Part shown: one piece after another, positions 11,003 through 18,789 of the stretch
How the letters are laid out: the number at the start of each line of letters is the position of its first letter
Position numbering within the stretch: the first letter of the stretch is position 1
From: Spirochaetaceae bacterium
Lineage (GTDB): Bacteria > Spirochaetota > Spirochaetia > SZUA-6 > Bin103
Assembly (NCBI GenBank): GCA_028821475.1
Contig: JAPPGB010000133.1
Coordinates: forward strand, 1 to 36,690
DNA: 36,690 nt
Reading direction: 5' to 3'
The notes under the pieces: generated by a model
The model's database searches: none
Told to the model about the DNA's origin: nothing
What the model saw: only the letters and a program-made list of their open reading frames with translations
Program-made: the position numbers and the translations under genes

Positions 11003-13336
11003 CTACTCGTCGCCCGGTGCGGCCATGCGGTAGCCGACCCCACGCTCGTTGAAGATGTAGGTCGGGGTTGCCGAGTTGTCGCCGAGCTTGCCGCGCAGCT
11101 TCTTCACGAACGTCCGCACCGGTTCGGTATCCTCCCGCTGTCCCCAGATCTGCCTGACCAGTGATTCGTAGGTCAATACCCGGCCCGCGTTGACCGAGAG
11201 CACCCGCAGCAACTCGTACTCGGTCGCGGTCAGCCGCACCGGTCGGCCGGCCACGGTCACGTGGCGCTTCTGGTAGTCGATTGCCAGCTCCGCCACCACG
11301 AACGGGTCCGGCTTGGTCCGCCTGCGCAGCGCGGCTCGGACCCTCGCCGTCAGCTCCGTCGGCGAGAACGGCTTGACTATGTAGTCCGCGGCTCCCGCCT
11401 CCAGAGCCCTGGCAATCGTCTCCTCACGTCCGTAGGCGGACAGAAAGATGACCGGAATGTCCGCCATCTCCGGGATCGATTCCATCAACTCGATGCCATC
11501 CATGCCAGGCAACACCAGGTCGAGCACCAGGAGCTGGGGCCTTCTTGTCGTGATCATGTGCAGCGCCTCCTGCGGATCTCCGGTCCCCGTAGCCGTGTAG
11601 CCGGCCGCGGTGAGAGCGTCCCGGACGTAATGCAGCGTCAGCGGGTCGTCGTCCACGACGAGTATGCCGGTACGCTTGCGGCCATCGCGAGTCAGACGCG
11701 ACCGCAGCGGTGAGGCGCCATCGCCGGCCTCGTCGACTACCGGAAGCGTGAAGGTGAACCGCGTCCCTCGGTCCGGCCCGGGACTCTGGGCCCGGATGCG
11801 CCCTCCGTGGGCCTCCACCAGCCCCTTGCAGATGGCCAGCCCGAGACCGGCCCCCCGCCTGCGCGCTCCTCTGTCGTCGACAACGGTGTGCTTGCGGAAC
11901 AGATGCCGCAGCCGATCCGGCGTCACCCCACTGCCTTCGTCGGACACCGAGATCGCTACCTCGGCGCCATCGTGCACCGCCTCGACCCGAATCGGACAGG
12001 ACTCGGGAGAGTGCTGCGCCGCGTTGGAAAACAGGTTGTTCAGGACTTGTACGATCCGTCGCTTGTCCGCCATCACCGGCGGCAGGTCCACCGGCAGGTC
12101 GATGTTCAGCACGTGCCGAGCGCCGCCGCTCAGGAACGTGCTCCGCGCCTGGTCCACAAGCGCCGTCACCTCCGCCGGTTCAGGGTCCACCGAAAGCGTG
12201 CCCGTGTCGATGCGTCCGACATCGAGCAGATCTCTGATGAGGCCGTCCATGTGATCGGCCTGCTGCTCGATGATCCGGAAGAACTGGCGTACCTCGGCCG
12301 GATCCGCGACCCGCGAGTTGCCGAGCGCGGTGGCGGCCAGCCCCTTCACGGAGCTCAACGGTGCCCGCAGCTCGTGGCTCACCATCCCCAGGAACTCCGC
12401 CCGCTGCCGCTCCAGCTCCTGCAGTGGCCCCAGGTCCTGCATCGTCACCACCAATGACTGAACCGCATCGCCCTCGAACTTGATCGGCGTGGCGTTGATC
12501 AGCACCGTGACACTGCGGCCGTCGCGCACCGACAGCACCACCTCTTCGGCGCGGACCGTGGGGGCGTTGCTGAGCACCGTCGCCAGCGGGAACTCGTTGA
12601 GCGAGACTTCCTGCCCGTCGGCGAGCCGGAAGATCAACACGTGCAGCAGTTCCTCCACGGTCTGGCCCGGATCGATCAGCCCGGCCACGATCCGCCTTGC
12701 CTCCCGGTTGATCGACACCAGGCGGGCGGTTCTGGCGTCGATCACCACGACCCCCACCGGCGAGGTGTTGATCAGCGCCTCCAGGTCGGCCCGCACGCGC
12801 TGCTCGGCACGGTACGTGCGAGCGTTCGCGATCGCCGTCGCCGCCTGCGCGGCGAACATTACCAGCACCTCCTCGTCCTCCTTGGTGAACTCCTGTCCGC
12901 CTTCCTTCTTGCCGAGGAAAAACGAGCCGGCCTGCACGTTCCGATGGCGAATCGACGTTCCCAGGAAGGTGTCCACGAAAATGACCTCCGACGAGAAACC
13001 GAGCGAGCGCACGTAGCCGCGCAGGTCGGACACCCGCAGCGGCGCGGGCAGATTTCTCAAGTGCTCGAACAGCCGCAGCCCGTCCGGCCACTCGATCAAC
13101 TCGCGCTCCTCGTCCGCGGTGAGGCCAGAGGTCACGTAGTCGACCCGCCCGGCGTCGTCCAAGGCGGTGATCGCGGCGACGCGGGCACCGGTAAGGGTGC
13201 GGGCGTTTTCCGCGATCTCCTTCAGGACGGTGTCGACGTCGAGGCTTGCGCTGATGCGTAGCACCGCGCCGCTCAGGTCCGAGATGCGCTTCCGCAGCGC
13301 CCCGATCTCCCTCGTGAGTTCATCGGTACTCTTCAT
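11003..13336 (-). CDS. Single-chain two-component system 3 (GAF-PAS-HisKA-HATPase-REC-wHTH)
   Basis: This 777-residue protein has the same domain order and length as paralog 1: GAF (about 30-180), PAS (about 185-303), HisKA with His321, HATPase with NNLFSNAA (433-440), G1 DEGSG (466-470) and G2 GAGLGL (495-500), a receiver with acceptor Asp606 and Lys655, and a C-terminal OmpR-type winged helix. All catalytic residues are intact. Its PAS-kinase-receiver part is closer to paralog 2 (for example IDPGQTVEELL, LSSVKGL, DPAEVRQFFRII) than to paralog 1, suggesting 2 and 3 arose by the later duplication. The ATG at 13336 follows AGGGGAGGG at a good distance. The gene is divergent from the thiamine operon. 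Confidence 0.9.
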   Translation of the reverse strand: MKSTDELTREIGALRKRISDLSGAVLRISASLDVDTVLKEIAENARTLTGARVAAITALDDAGRVDYVTSGLTADEERELIEWPDGLRLFEHLRNLPAPLRVSDLRGYVRSLGFSSEVIFVDTFLGTSIRHRNVQAGSFFLGKKEGGQEFTKEDEEVLVMFAAQAATAIANARTYRAEQRVRADLEALINTSPVGVVVIDARTARLVSINREARRIVAGLIDPGQTVEELLHVLIFRLADGQEVSLNEFPLATVLSNAPTVRAEEVVLSVRDGRSVTVLINATPIKFEGDAVQSLVVTMQDLGPLQELERQRAEFLGMVSHELRAPLSSVKGLAATALGNSRVADPAEVRQFFRIIEQQADHMDGLIRDLLDVGRIDTGTLSVDPEPAEVTALVDQARSTFLSGGARHVLNIDLPVDLPPVMADKRRIVQVLNNLFSNAAQHSPESCPIRVEAVHDGAEVAISVSDEGSGVTPDRLRHLFRKHTVVDDRGARRRGAGLGLAICKGLVEAHGGRIRAQSPGPDRGTRFTFTLPVVDEAGDGASPLRSRLTRDGRKRTGILVVDDDPLTLHYVRDALTAAGYTATGTGDPQEALHMITTRRPQLLVLDLVLPGMDGIELMESIPEMADIPVIFLSAYGREETIARALEAGAADYIVKPFSPTELTARVRAALRRRTKPDPFVVAELAIDYQKRHVTVAGRPVRLTATEYELLRVLSVNAGRVLTYESLVRQIWGQREDTEPVRTFVKKLRGKLGDNSATPTYIFNERGVGYRMAAPGDE

Positions 13337-13407
13337 CAGGCCCTCCCCTTTCTGTCGACAGATCCACAATACAGACATAATATATCGCGAGCATACACAC
13401 TAATTCC

Positions 13408-13435
13408 ACTGTATACCCTCAGGTCCCCTTGTCAA
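13408..13435 (-). promoter_or_regulatory. Promoter for kinase paralog 3
   Basis: On the minus strand, TTGACA (13435-13430), 16 bases, then TACAGT (13413-13408). The -35 is consensus and the -10 is partial. It would give a leader of about 65 bases before the ATG at 13336. Confidence 0.5.
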
Positions 13436-13509
13436 GTGTAGCAGTTCCCGTCTATGGTGTTGCCAACGCAGTATTGTGAGTGGATTCTGGAAACTATCCA
13501 CAGCCACGG

Positions 13510-13539
13510 TTGACCCTTTGCCGGAGGGTGGCTTAGTAT
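13510..13539 (+). promoter_or_regulatory. Promoter of the thiamine transport operon
   Basis: TTGACC (13510-13515), 18 bases, TAGTAT (13534-13539). Transcription would start near 13546, just before the first helix of the TPP riboswitch, which supports the assignment. Confidence 0.65.
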
Positions 13540-13555
13540 GTGCGGACAGACCGGG

Positions 13556-13668
13556 GAGCTTGGTGTTGCCAAGCTGAGAGGAGAGCCGTGGGATGAGGCG
13601 CCGGGCGCCGACCTCAAAGCTTTCGACTCGTATACACCTGATCCGGGTAATGCCGGCGGAGGAAGCTC
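13556..13668 (+). promoter_or_regulatory. TPP riboswitch (THI element)
   Basis: The closing helix P1 is GAGCTT (13556-13561) with AAGCTC (13663-13668). The conserved CTGAGAGGAG bulge starts at 13574, and the 3' sensor core ACCTGATCCGGGTAATGCCGG runs from about 13636. This is the classical thiamine pyrophosphate aptamer and lies 55 bp before thiB, so the operon is expected to be shut off when TPP is plentiful. A variable arm lies between the two conserved halves (about 13585-13630). Confidence 0.95.
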
Positions 13669-13703
13669 ATCGCCCACCCGCAGCCTGTCCATCAGTCATT
13701 TCA

Positions 13704-13717
13704 CTCCCCGGCGGGAG
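13704..13717 (+). promoter_or_regulatory. Hairpin that can hide the thiB ribosome binding site
   Basis: CTCCC (13704-13708), loop CGGC, GGGAG (13713-13717). The 3' arm is the Shine-Dalgarno of thiB (GGGAGGA, followed by ATG at 13724). No T-rich terminator follows the aptamer, so this suggests that the riboswitch acts on translation initiation. The switch between folds is inferred. Confidence 0.55.
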
Positions 13718-13723
13718 GAATTC

Positions 13724-14776
13724 ATGCGTTATCTGTTCGTATTGCCGTGCCTGCTTGTACTGCCGTGCGCGGCTCACATCGGTGCGGAGCCGGCCAGGGA
13801 AGAACCCGACGTGCTCACCGTGATGGGCCACGACTCGACCGTCGTTCCCGAGGAGGTGCTGGCCGAGTTCGAGGAGCGCTACGGCGCCAAGGTCAGCGTC
13901 CTGCTGGCCGGCGACGCCGGCTCCTCGCTCAACCGTGCCATTCTGGCCAAGGGCAACCCGCTCGCCGACGTGCTGTACGGCGTTGACAACGCGTTCCTGA
14001 GCCGGGCGCTCGAGGAAGGCGTATTCGAGCCCTACGAGCCCGCGGCCCTGGCCGGCATCGCCGCCGAGCTGCGCCTCGATGCCACCGGCCACGCCACGCC
14101 GATCGACTTCGGCGACGTGTGCGTGAACTACGACATCACCTGGTTCGAGGAGGCCGGACTTGAGCCGCCGCACACGCTGGAAGACCTGGCCGATCCCGCC
14201 TACGTCGACCTGCTGGTGGTCCAGAACCCGGCCGCCTCGTCGCCCGGCCTCGCCTTCCTGCTGGCCACCATCGGCCGCTTCGGCGATCCCGGCTACCTGG
14301 ACTACTGGCGCGAGCTGCAGAACAATGGCGTGCGCGTGGCCCCCGACTGGGAGACGGCCTACTTCGCCGAGTTCAGCGGCGGTACCAGCGCCGGCGACCG
14401 CCCGCTGGTGGTGTCCTACGGTTCCAGCCCGCCGTTCGAGGTGATCTACGCCGAGACCCCGATAGACGCGCCCACCACCGGGGTGATGGTCGGCGACCAG
14501 AGCTGCTTCCGGCAGATCGAGTTCGCCGGCATCCTGGCCGGCACGCCGCGCCGCGAGCTGGCTGAGCGCTGGATCGACTTCATGCTGGAGCCCAGCTTCC
14601 AGGCGTCGCTGCCGCTCAACATGTTCGTGTTCCCGGTCATCGCCGACACTCCCCTGGCGCCCGAGTTCGAACGCTTCCTGACGATTCCCGAGCGCCCCGC
14701 GCACGTCGAACCGGCCGCCATCGCCGAACACCGCGAGCGCTGGATCCGCCAGTGGCGCGAAGCGATGGCGCGGTAG
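13724..14776 (+). CDS. thiB: Thiamine ABC transporter, substrate-binding protein
   Basis: This 350-residue protein starts with a Sec signal peptide (about 1-20: LFVLPCLLVLPCAAHIGAE). The mature part matches ThiB/TbpA: LTVMGHDSTVVPEEVLAEFEERYG, the NPLADVLYGVDNAFL segment, a DFGDVCVNYD strand near residue 128, then NPAASSPGLAFLLAT and VSYGSSPPFEVIYAE. ThiB captures thiamine, TMP or TPP in the periplasm and delivers it to ThiP. There is no standard lipobox, so it is likely a free periplasmic protein. It is the first gene of the operon and its start is set by the strong ribosome site at 13713-13719. Confidence 0.92.
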   Translation: MRYLFVLPCLLVLPCAAHIGAEPAREEPDVLTVMGHDSTVVPEEVLAEFEERYGAKVSVLLAGDAGSSLNRAILAKGNPLADVLYGVDNAFLSRALEEGVFEPYEPAALAGIAAELRLDATGHATPIDFGDVCVNYDITWFEEAGLEPPHTLEDLADPAYVDLLVVQNPAASSPGLAFLLATIGRFGDPGYLDYWRELQNNGVRVAPDWETAYFAEFSGGTSAGDRPLVVSYGSSPPFEVIYAETPIDAPTTGVMVGDQSCFRQIEFAGILAGTPRRELAERWIDFMLEPSFQASLPLNMFVFPVIADTPLAPEFERFLTIPERPAHVEPAAIAEHRERWIRQWREAMAR

Positions 14777-14914
14777 CAGTGCACTCCACGGCGGTGACCC
14801 GGGCCGGGGCAGGCCGATTCGCCTGTCTCGGCCACGCCTCGGCGCCGGGTTGAGCGATGGCCACGGCGGCGGGTGGCGTAACCGCGCGGCGGCGCGCGGC
14901 GCGCAGGTAAGGAC

Positions 14915-16639
14915 TTGCGCGGCGCCACGCTGGCGGACCGGAGCGCACCGCGGGCGCCGGCCGGGCAGGCGGGATTCGACCGGCCCGGCGGCAGGCCGTG
15001 GCTGTGGCTCCTGCCGCTGGCGTTCCTGGGCCTGTTCTACCTCTACCCCCTGGCCGCCATCATCGCGCGCGGGCTCGGCAGCCCGGCGGACGAGGGCATC
15101 GGCATCCGGCAGATCCTGACCGCCGCCACCACGCTGCGCGCGCTCTGGTTCAGCACCTGGCAGGCCGCGGTCTCGACCCTGTGCACGCTGGCGATCGGCC
15201 TGCCGGCCGCCTACGTGTTCGCACGTTACCGGTTTCCCGGCAAGCGCCTGCTGCGCACCATCACGCTGGTACCGTTCGTGCTGCCCACGCTGGTGGTGGC
15301 GGCGGCCTGGCAGGCGCTGCTCGGGCCGCGCGGCTTGGTGAACCAGGCGCTGCCGGCCCTGGCGCTGGCGCCGCTCCACTTCACCGGCACCGCGGGCGCG
15401 ATCGTCGCCGCCCACGTGTTCTTCAACACCGCGCTGGTGGTGCGGCTGGTGGGCGATGCCTGGGCGCAGATGCATCCGCGTGTCACCGAGACCGCGGCGG
15501 TGCTCGGCGCCGGGCCGCTACGGCGCTGGCGCACGGTCACCCTGCCGCTGCTGACCCGGCCCATCGTCGCCGCCGCACTGCTGGTGTTCCTGTTCGACTT
15601 CACCTCGTTCGGGGTGGTACTGCTGCTCGGCGCCGGGCGCTTCGCCACCCTGGAGGTGGAGATCTACCTGCAGACCGTCACCCTGTTCGACCTGCGCGCG
15701 GCGGCGGTGCTGTCGCTGCTGCAGCTCCTGCTCACCGCGCTGGTCACCACCGCATACAGCGGAGCCGCCGTCCGCTACGGCGCCACCGCCCGGCTCGGCC
15801 GCGCCGCCACCCACGAGCGCCGGCCGGTGTCCGGCCGCGAACGGCTGCTGGTGGCGCTCACGATCGGCGCGCTGCTGGTGTGGCTGGTGGTGCCGCTGGC
15901 GGCGCTGGCGCTGCGCGCGCTGTTCTCGGTTGAGGACGGGCGGCTCACCCTGGCCCTGTTCACCCGTCTCGGCAGCCGCCCGCGCGGCGCGGCCCTCACC
16001 GTGCCGCCGCTGCTGGCGATCCGCAACTCGCTGCTGTTCGCCGTACTGACCGCCCTGCTCAGCCTGGCGGTGGGGCTGCCGGCGGCCTGGGCGGCGATCG
16101 GCGTGCGGCGCGCGTGGCTGCAGCGGCTGGTCGACGTCGTCGTGATGCTGCCACTGGGCACCTCGCCGGTCACCATCGGCTTCGGATTCATCCTCGCCCT
16201 CGGGCTGCCGGGCTTCGACCTGCGTGCCTCGCCGGTGCTGCTGCCGGTGGCGCACACCTTGGTGGCGCTGCCGCTGGTGTTCCGTTCGCTGGTCGGCGGG
16301 CTGCAAGCGGTGCCGGCGCGCCTGCGCGAGGCCGCCGCCGTGCTCGGCGCCTCGCCGGCGCGGCGCTTCATCCACGTGGAGTTGCCGGTGCTCGGCCGCG
16401 CCGTGGCCAGCGCGGCGCTGTTCGCGGCCGCCATCTCGCTCGGCGAATTCGGCGCCAGCGCGCTGATCGCGCGTCCCGAGCTGCCCACCATCACTACCGC
16501 GATCTTCCGCTCACTGTCGCGCCCCGGCGCCGCCAACTACGGCCAGGGCATGGCGCTGGCCACTGTCCTGATGCTCACCACCGCGTTCAGCATTGCCGCC
16601 ATCGAACGGCTGCGCGTCGCCACCGCGCGCGACTTCTGA
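14915..16639 (+). CDS. thiP: Thiamine ABC transporter, fused double permease
   Basis: This 574-residue inner-membrane protein has two MetI-like permease halves, as in ThiP. The EAA loops are visible as [20 protein letters not shown] (about 191-210) and [20 protein letters not shown] (about 470-489). About twelve hydrophobic segments are present. It starts at TTG 14915, the first start in the frame; the ribosome site (AAGGA at 14909-14913) is too close for a clean fit. The 138-bp gap after thiB and the atypical start leave room for a sequencing error at the N-terminus. It is coupled to the ATPase gene by a TGATG overlap. Confidence 0.9.
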   Translation: MRGATLADRSAPRAPAGQAGFDRPGGRPWLWLLPLAFLGLFYLYPLAAIIARGLGSPADEGIGIRQILTAATTLRALWFSTWQAAVSTLCTLAIGLPAAYVFARYRFPGKRLLRTITLVPFVLPTLVVAAAWQALLGPRGLVNQALPALALAPLHFTGTAGAIVAAHVFFNTALVVRLVGDAWAQMHPRVTETAAVLGAGPLRRWRTVTLPLLTRPIVAAALLVFLFDFTSFGVVLLLGAGRFATLEVEIYLQTVTLFDLRAAAVLSLLQLLLTALVTTAYSGAAVRYGATARLGRAATHERRPVSGRERLLVALTIGALLVWLVVPLAALALRALFSVEDGRLTLALFTRLGSRPRGAALTVPPLLAIRNSLLFAVLTALLSLAVGLPAAWAAIGVRRAWLQRLVDVVVMLPLGTSPVTIGFGFILALGLPGFDLRASPVLLPVAHTLVALPLVFRSLVGGLQAVPARLREAAAVLGASPARRFIHVELPVLGRAVASAALFAAAISLGEFGASALIARPELPTITTAIFRSLSRPGAANYGQGMALATVLMLTTAFSIAAIERLRVATARDF

Positions 16640-17940
16640 TGGATGCCACGATCGACAGGGATCAGGATGCCGCAAGGGGCCGGAATGGCGACGATCCCGG
16701 CTCGCCGGAAGCTGGCGGGGGAGACGCGCTGGAGGTACGTCACGTGAGCGTGCAACTTGGCGGAACCGCGGTGCTGGAAGACGTGTCGCTGACCGCCGGC
16801 GCCGGCGAGATCGTCGCCCTGCTCGGGCCGAGCGGCTGCGGCAAGACCACCCTGCTACGGGTGATCGCCGGACTGCAACCGCACGCCGGGGACGTGCGCT
16901 GGCAGGGCCGGTCGCTGGCCGCCACCCCCGCGCACCGGCGCGGCTTCGGGCTGGTGTTCCAGGACCAGGCGCTTTTTCCGCACCTGGAGGTGGCGCGCAA
17001 CGTCGCATTCGGGCTGCGCATGCAGCCGCGCACGCGGCACGGCGGCGCCGCCGAGCGCGGCCGGAGGGTGGCGGAACTGCTGGATCTGGTGGGGCTGAGC
17101 GGCTTCAGCCGGCGGCCGGTGGACTCCCTGTCCGGCGGCGAGGCGCAGCGGGTGGCGCTGGCGCGTGCCCTGGCGCCGCACCCGCGCCTGCTGATGCTGG
17201 ACGAGCCGCTGTCCGGCCTCGACCGCCCGCTGCGCGAGCAGCTCCTGGTCGACCTGCCGCGCATCCTGCGCCGGCTGCGCCAGACCGCCCTGTTCGTGAC
17301 CCACGACCTGGAGGAAGCGCTCGCCGTTTCGGACCGGGTGGCGGTGATGCGCGCCGGCCGCGTCGTCCAGGTCGGCACCCCGCGCGCCCTTTATGAGCGC
17401 CCGGCCAGCGTATTCGTGGCCCGCTTCCTCGGCCGCGCCAACATCCTGTCCGGCAAGGTACTTGCCGCCGGCTCGGAACGTACGGCCGCGTCGGATCGCG
17501 CCGACCCGCAAGCCGGCAGCAGCCCCCCGGACGGCGCAGGCTCACCCGCGGGCGGCGGCCTGCCGGCCACCGGACACACTCGCCCGCGGCTGCTCGAAAC
17601 CGGGATCGGCCTGCTGCCCTACGCAGGCCCCGCCGGGCCCGGCGAACGCGGCACCGTCCTGCTCCGCCCGGAGCGGATCAGTCTGGCCACCACCGACCTC
17701 GGCCCGCAACCTTCCGGCCACCCCGCCGCGGCCGGCGCGGCCGGCCCCCGGCACACCTTGTACGGCACGCTGCGGGACACGTCATTCCGCGGCATCGCCG
17801 CCCTCGCCACGATCACCGTGGGAAGCACTTCACTGCAGGTGCTGGTACCGGCCGGCCGTACCCTCCCGGCCGCCGGCGCCCCGGTTACCGTCAGCTTTGA
17901 CCCGCGCTCGGCAGTCGTCCCACTTGCCGACAGCCGCTGA
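16639..17940 (+). CDS. thiQ: Thiamine ABC transporter, ATP-binding protein
   Basis: This 433-residue ATPase has Walker A GPSGCGKT (63-70), Q-loop Gln108, signature LSGGEAQ (164-170), Walker B LLMLDEP (184-190) and switch His222. A C-terminal extension (about 266-433) carries a TOBE-like end ([10 protein letters not shown] and later VSF) interrupted by Ala/Gly/Pro-rich stretches. Typical ThiQ is about 230 residues, so this one resembles the longer PotA/FbpC-type ATPases in architecture, but the riboswitch and the thiB-thiP context fix its role in thiamine uptake. The ATG at 16639 overlaps the thiP stop by one base. It converges on the toxin gene at 17975. Confidence 0.88.
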   Translation: MDATIDRDQDAARGRNGDDPGSPEAGGGDALEVRHVSVQLGGTAVLEDVSLTAGAGEIVALLGPSGCGKTTLLRVIAGLQPHAGDVRWQGRSLAATPAHRRGFGLVFQDQALFPHLEVARNVAFGLRMQPRTRHGGAAERGRRVAELLDLVGLSGFSRRPVDSLSGGEAQRVALARALAPHPRLLMLDEPLSGLDRPLREQLLVDLPRILRRLRQTALFVTHDLEEALAVSDRVAVMRAGRVVQVGTPRALYERPASVFVARFLGRANILSGKVLAAGSERTAASDRADPQAGSSPPDGAGSPAGGGLPATGHTRPRLLETGIGLLPYAGPAGPGERGTVLLRPERISLATTDLGPQPSGHPAAAGAAGPRHTLYGTLRDTSFRGIAALATITVGSTSLQVLVPAGRTLPAAGAPVTVSFDPRSAVVPLADSR

Positions 17941-17974
17941 CGCAACACGCCGGCCGGTGTCCGGCCTGCTCTTG

Positions 17975-18373
17975 TTACTCGACCGGGACGTGAACCCAAG
18001 CCAGCCCATCAACGTCCTTGAAGTGTCCGTCGGAGGAAATCAGCTCGGTTCCGGTCTCCATCGCATGAGCGGCTATCCAGATGTCGTTGGTCGGTATGGG
18101 CCGGCCCTTCGCTCGCAGCGCTGTCGCTATCCGCGAGTAGCGGTCCGCCGTAGTCCGACTTACCGACACCAGGGTCACGTATGGATTGGCCAGGAAGTCA
18201 TCGAGTTCGCGCAGATTCCGAGCCATGCGCGAGCCGTACCGATACCCGTAGAGTAGTTCCCCGATCACGACCGCGGACATCACCACTTCCTGAGATCGCC
18301 GAACGATCTCGGCAACCAAGGGATGCCCACGGAACATCAGTGAGTACACATTGGAGTCGAGCGCCACCCTCAT
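17975..18373 (-). CDS. PIN-domain ribonuclease toxin (VapC family)
   Basis: This 132-residue protein has the PIN-domain acidic residues Asp6 (ALDSN), Glu39 (VIGEL), Asp97 (TNDIWIAAHA) and Asp115 (ISSDGHF), which bind Mg2+ for RNA cleavage. The length and the preceding antitoxin make it a type II VapC-like toxin. The ATG at 18373 overlaps the antitoxin stop as ATGA; a GTG two codons upstream (18379) is the alternative. The RNA target cannot be told from sequence. Confidence 0.88.
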   Translation of the reverse strand: MRVALDSNVYSLMFRGHPLVAEIVRRSQEVVMSAVVIGELLYGYRYGSRMARNLRELDDFLANPYVTLVSVSRTTADRYSRIATALRAKGRPIPTNDIWIAAHAMETGTELISSDGHFKDVDGLAWVHVPVE

Positions 18374-18633
18374 GACCACATCGACTCGTCGATGCTCTCG
18401 AAGTCCGTCAGCGCCCGGTCCATCTCGTCCGCCTGCCGGCCTGTCCAGCTCCCAATGAATTGATCCAGAGAGGTCCCCACCGTGTCGTCGCCCGCCTGAT
18501 CCGTTTCGAGACCGGCTCCGCGCCGCAGGAGGCGCAGTACCGCCTGATTCAGTGAGATTCGTTCTTGCTGCGCGAGCTTGCGGATGCGGTCGGCCAACTC
18601 AGGCTCGAATCCTCGTACGGTTAATTGATGCAT
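18370..18633 (-). CDS. Ribbon-helix-helix antitoxin (FitA/VapB type)
   Basis: This 87-residue protein has an N-terminal ribbon-helix-helix (MHQLTVRGFEPELADRIRKLA..ERISLNQAVLRLL), typical of FitA-like antitoxins that bind their own operator as dimers. The C-terminal half (about 45-87) is acidic and Trp-containing and should wrap the toxin. It is the first gene of the pair and overlaps the toxin start by 4 bp. A GGGAG ribosome site lies upstream of the ATG. Confidence 0.85.
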   Translation of the reverse strand: MHQLTVRGFEPELADRIRKLAQQERISLNQAVLRLLRRGAGLETDQAGDDTVGTSLDQFIGSWTGRQADEMDRALTDFESIDESMWS

Positions 18634-18675
18634 GGCTTGCTCCCGGGCGAGTCAGATCACGACTCATACAGATTC

Positions 18676-18705
18676 ATTCTATGATTCACGGTGGAGGAGA
18701 ATCAA
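18676..18705 (-). promoter_or_regulatory. Promoter of the first toxin-antitoxin pair
   Basis: On the minus strand, TTGATT (18705-18700), 18 bases, TAGAAT (18681-18676). The start would fall near 18669, about 36 bases before the antitoxin ATG. GATTC/GAATC half-sites surround it and could be the autoregulatory operator. Confidence 0.55.
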
Positions 18706-18724
18706 GGTCACGGACGGCATCCAG

Positions 18725-18767
18725 AAAAAAAGAACGCCGCACCCTCCCGGAAGCAGGTGCGGCGTTC
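18725..18767 (-). terminator. Intrinsic terminator after the orphan binding-protein gene
   Basis: Perfect 12-bp stem GAACGCCGCACC (18732-18743) with GGTGCGGCGTTC (18756-18767) and a 12-base loop. On the minus strand it is followed by a run of seven T (18731-18725). It ends transcription of the gene at 18790-20856. Confidence 0.93.
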
Positions 18768-18789
18768 ATGCGAGGAATGCGGGTGTGCG

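Noticed and set aside
14857-14910. ATG at 14857 as an alternative start of thiP
   Set aside because: It is in another frame and stops at 14910; it would need a frameshift, for which there is no direct evidence.
13667-15475. 602-codon minus-strand frame across thiB and thiP
   Set aside because: It overlaps two well-supported genes and the riboswitch region and is compositionally a shadow.
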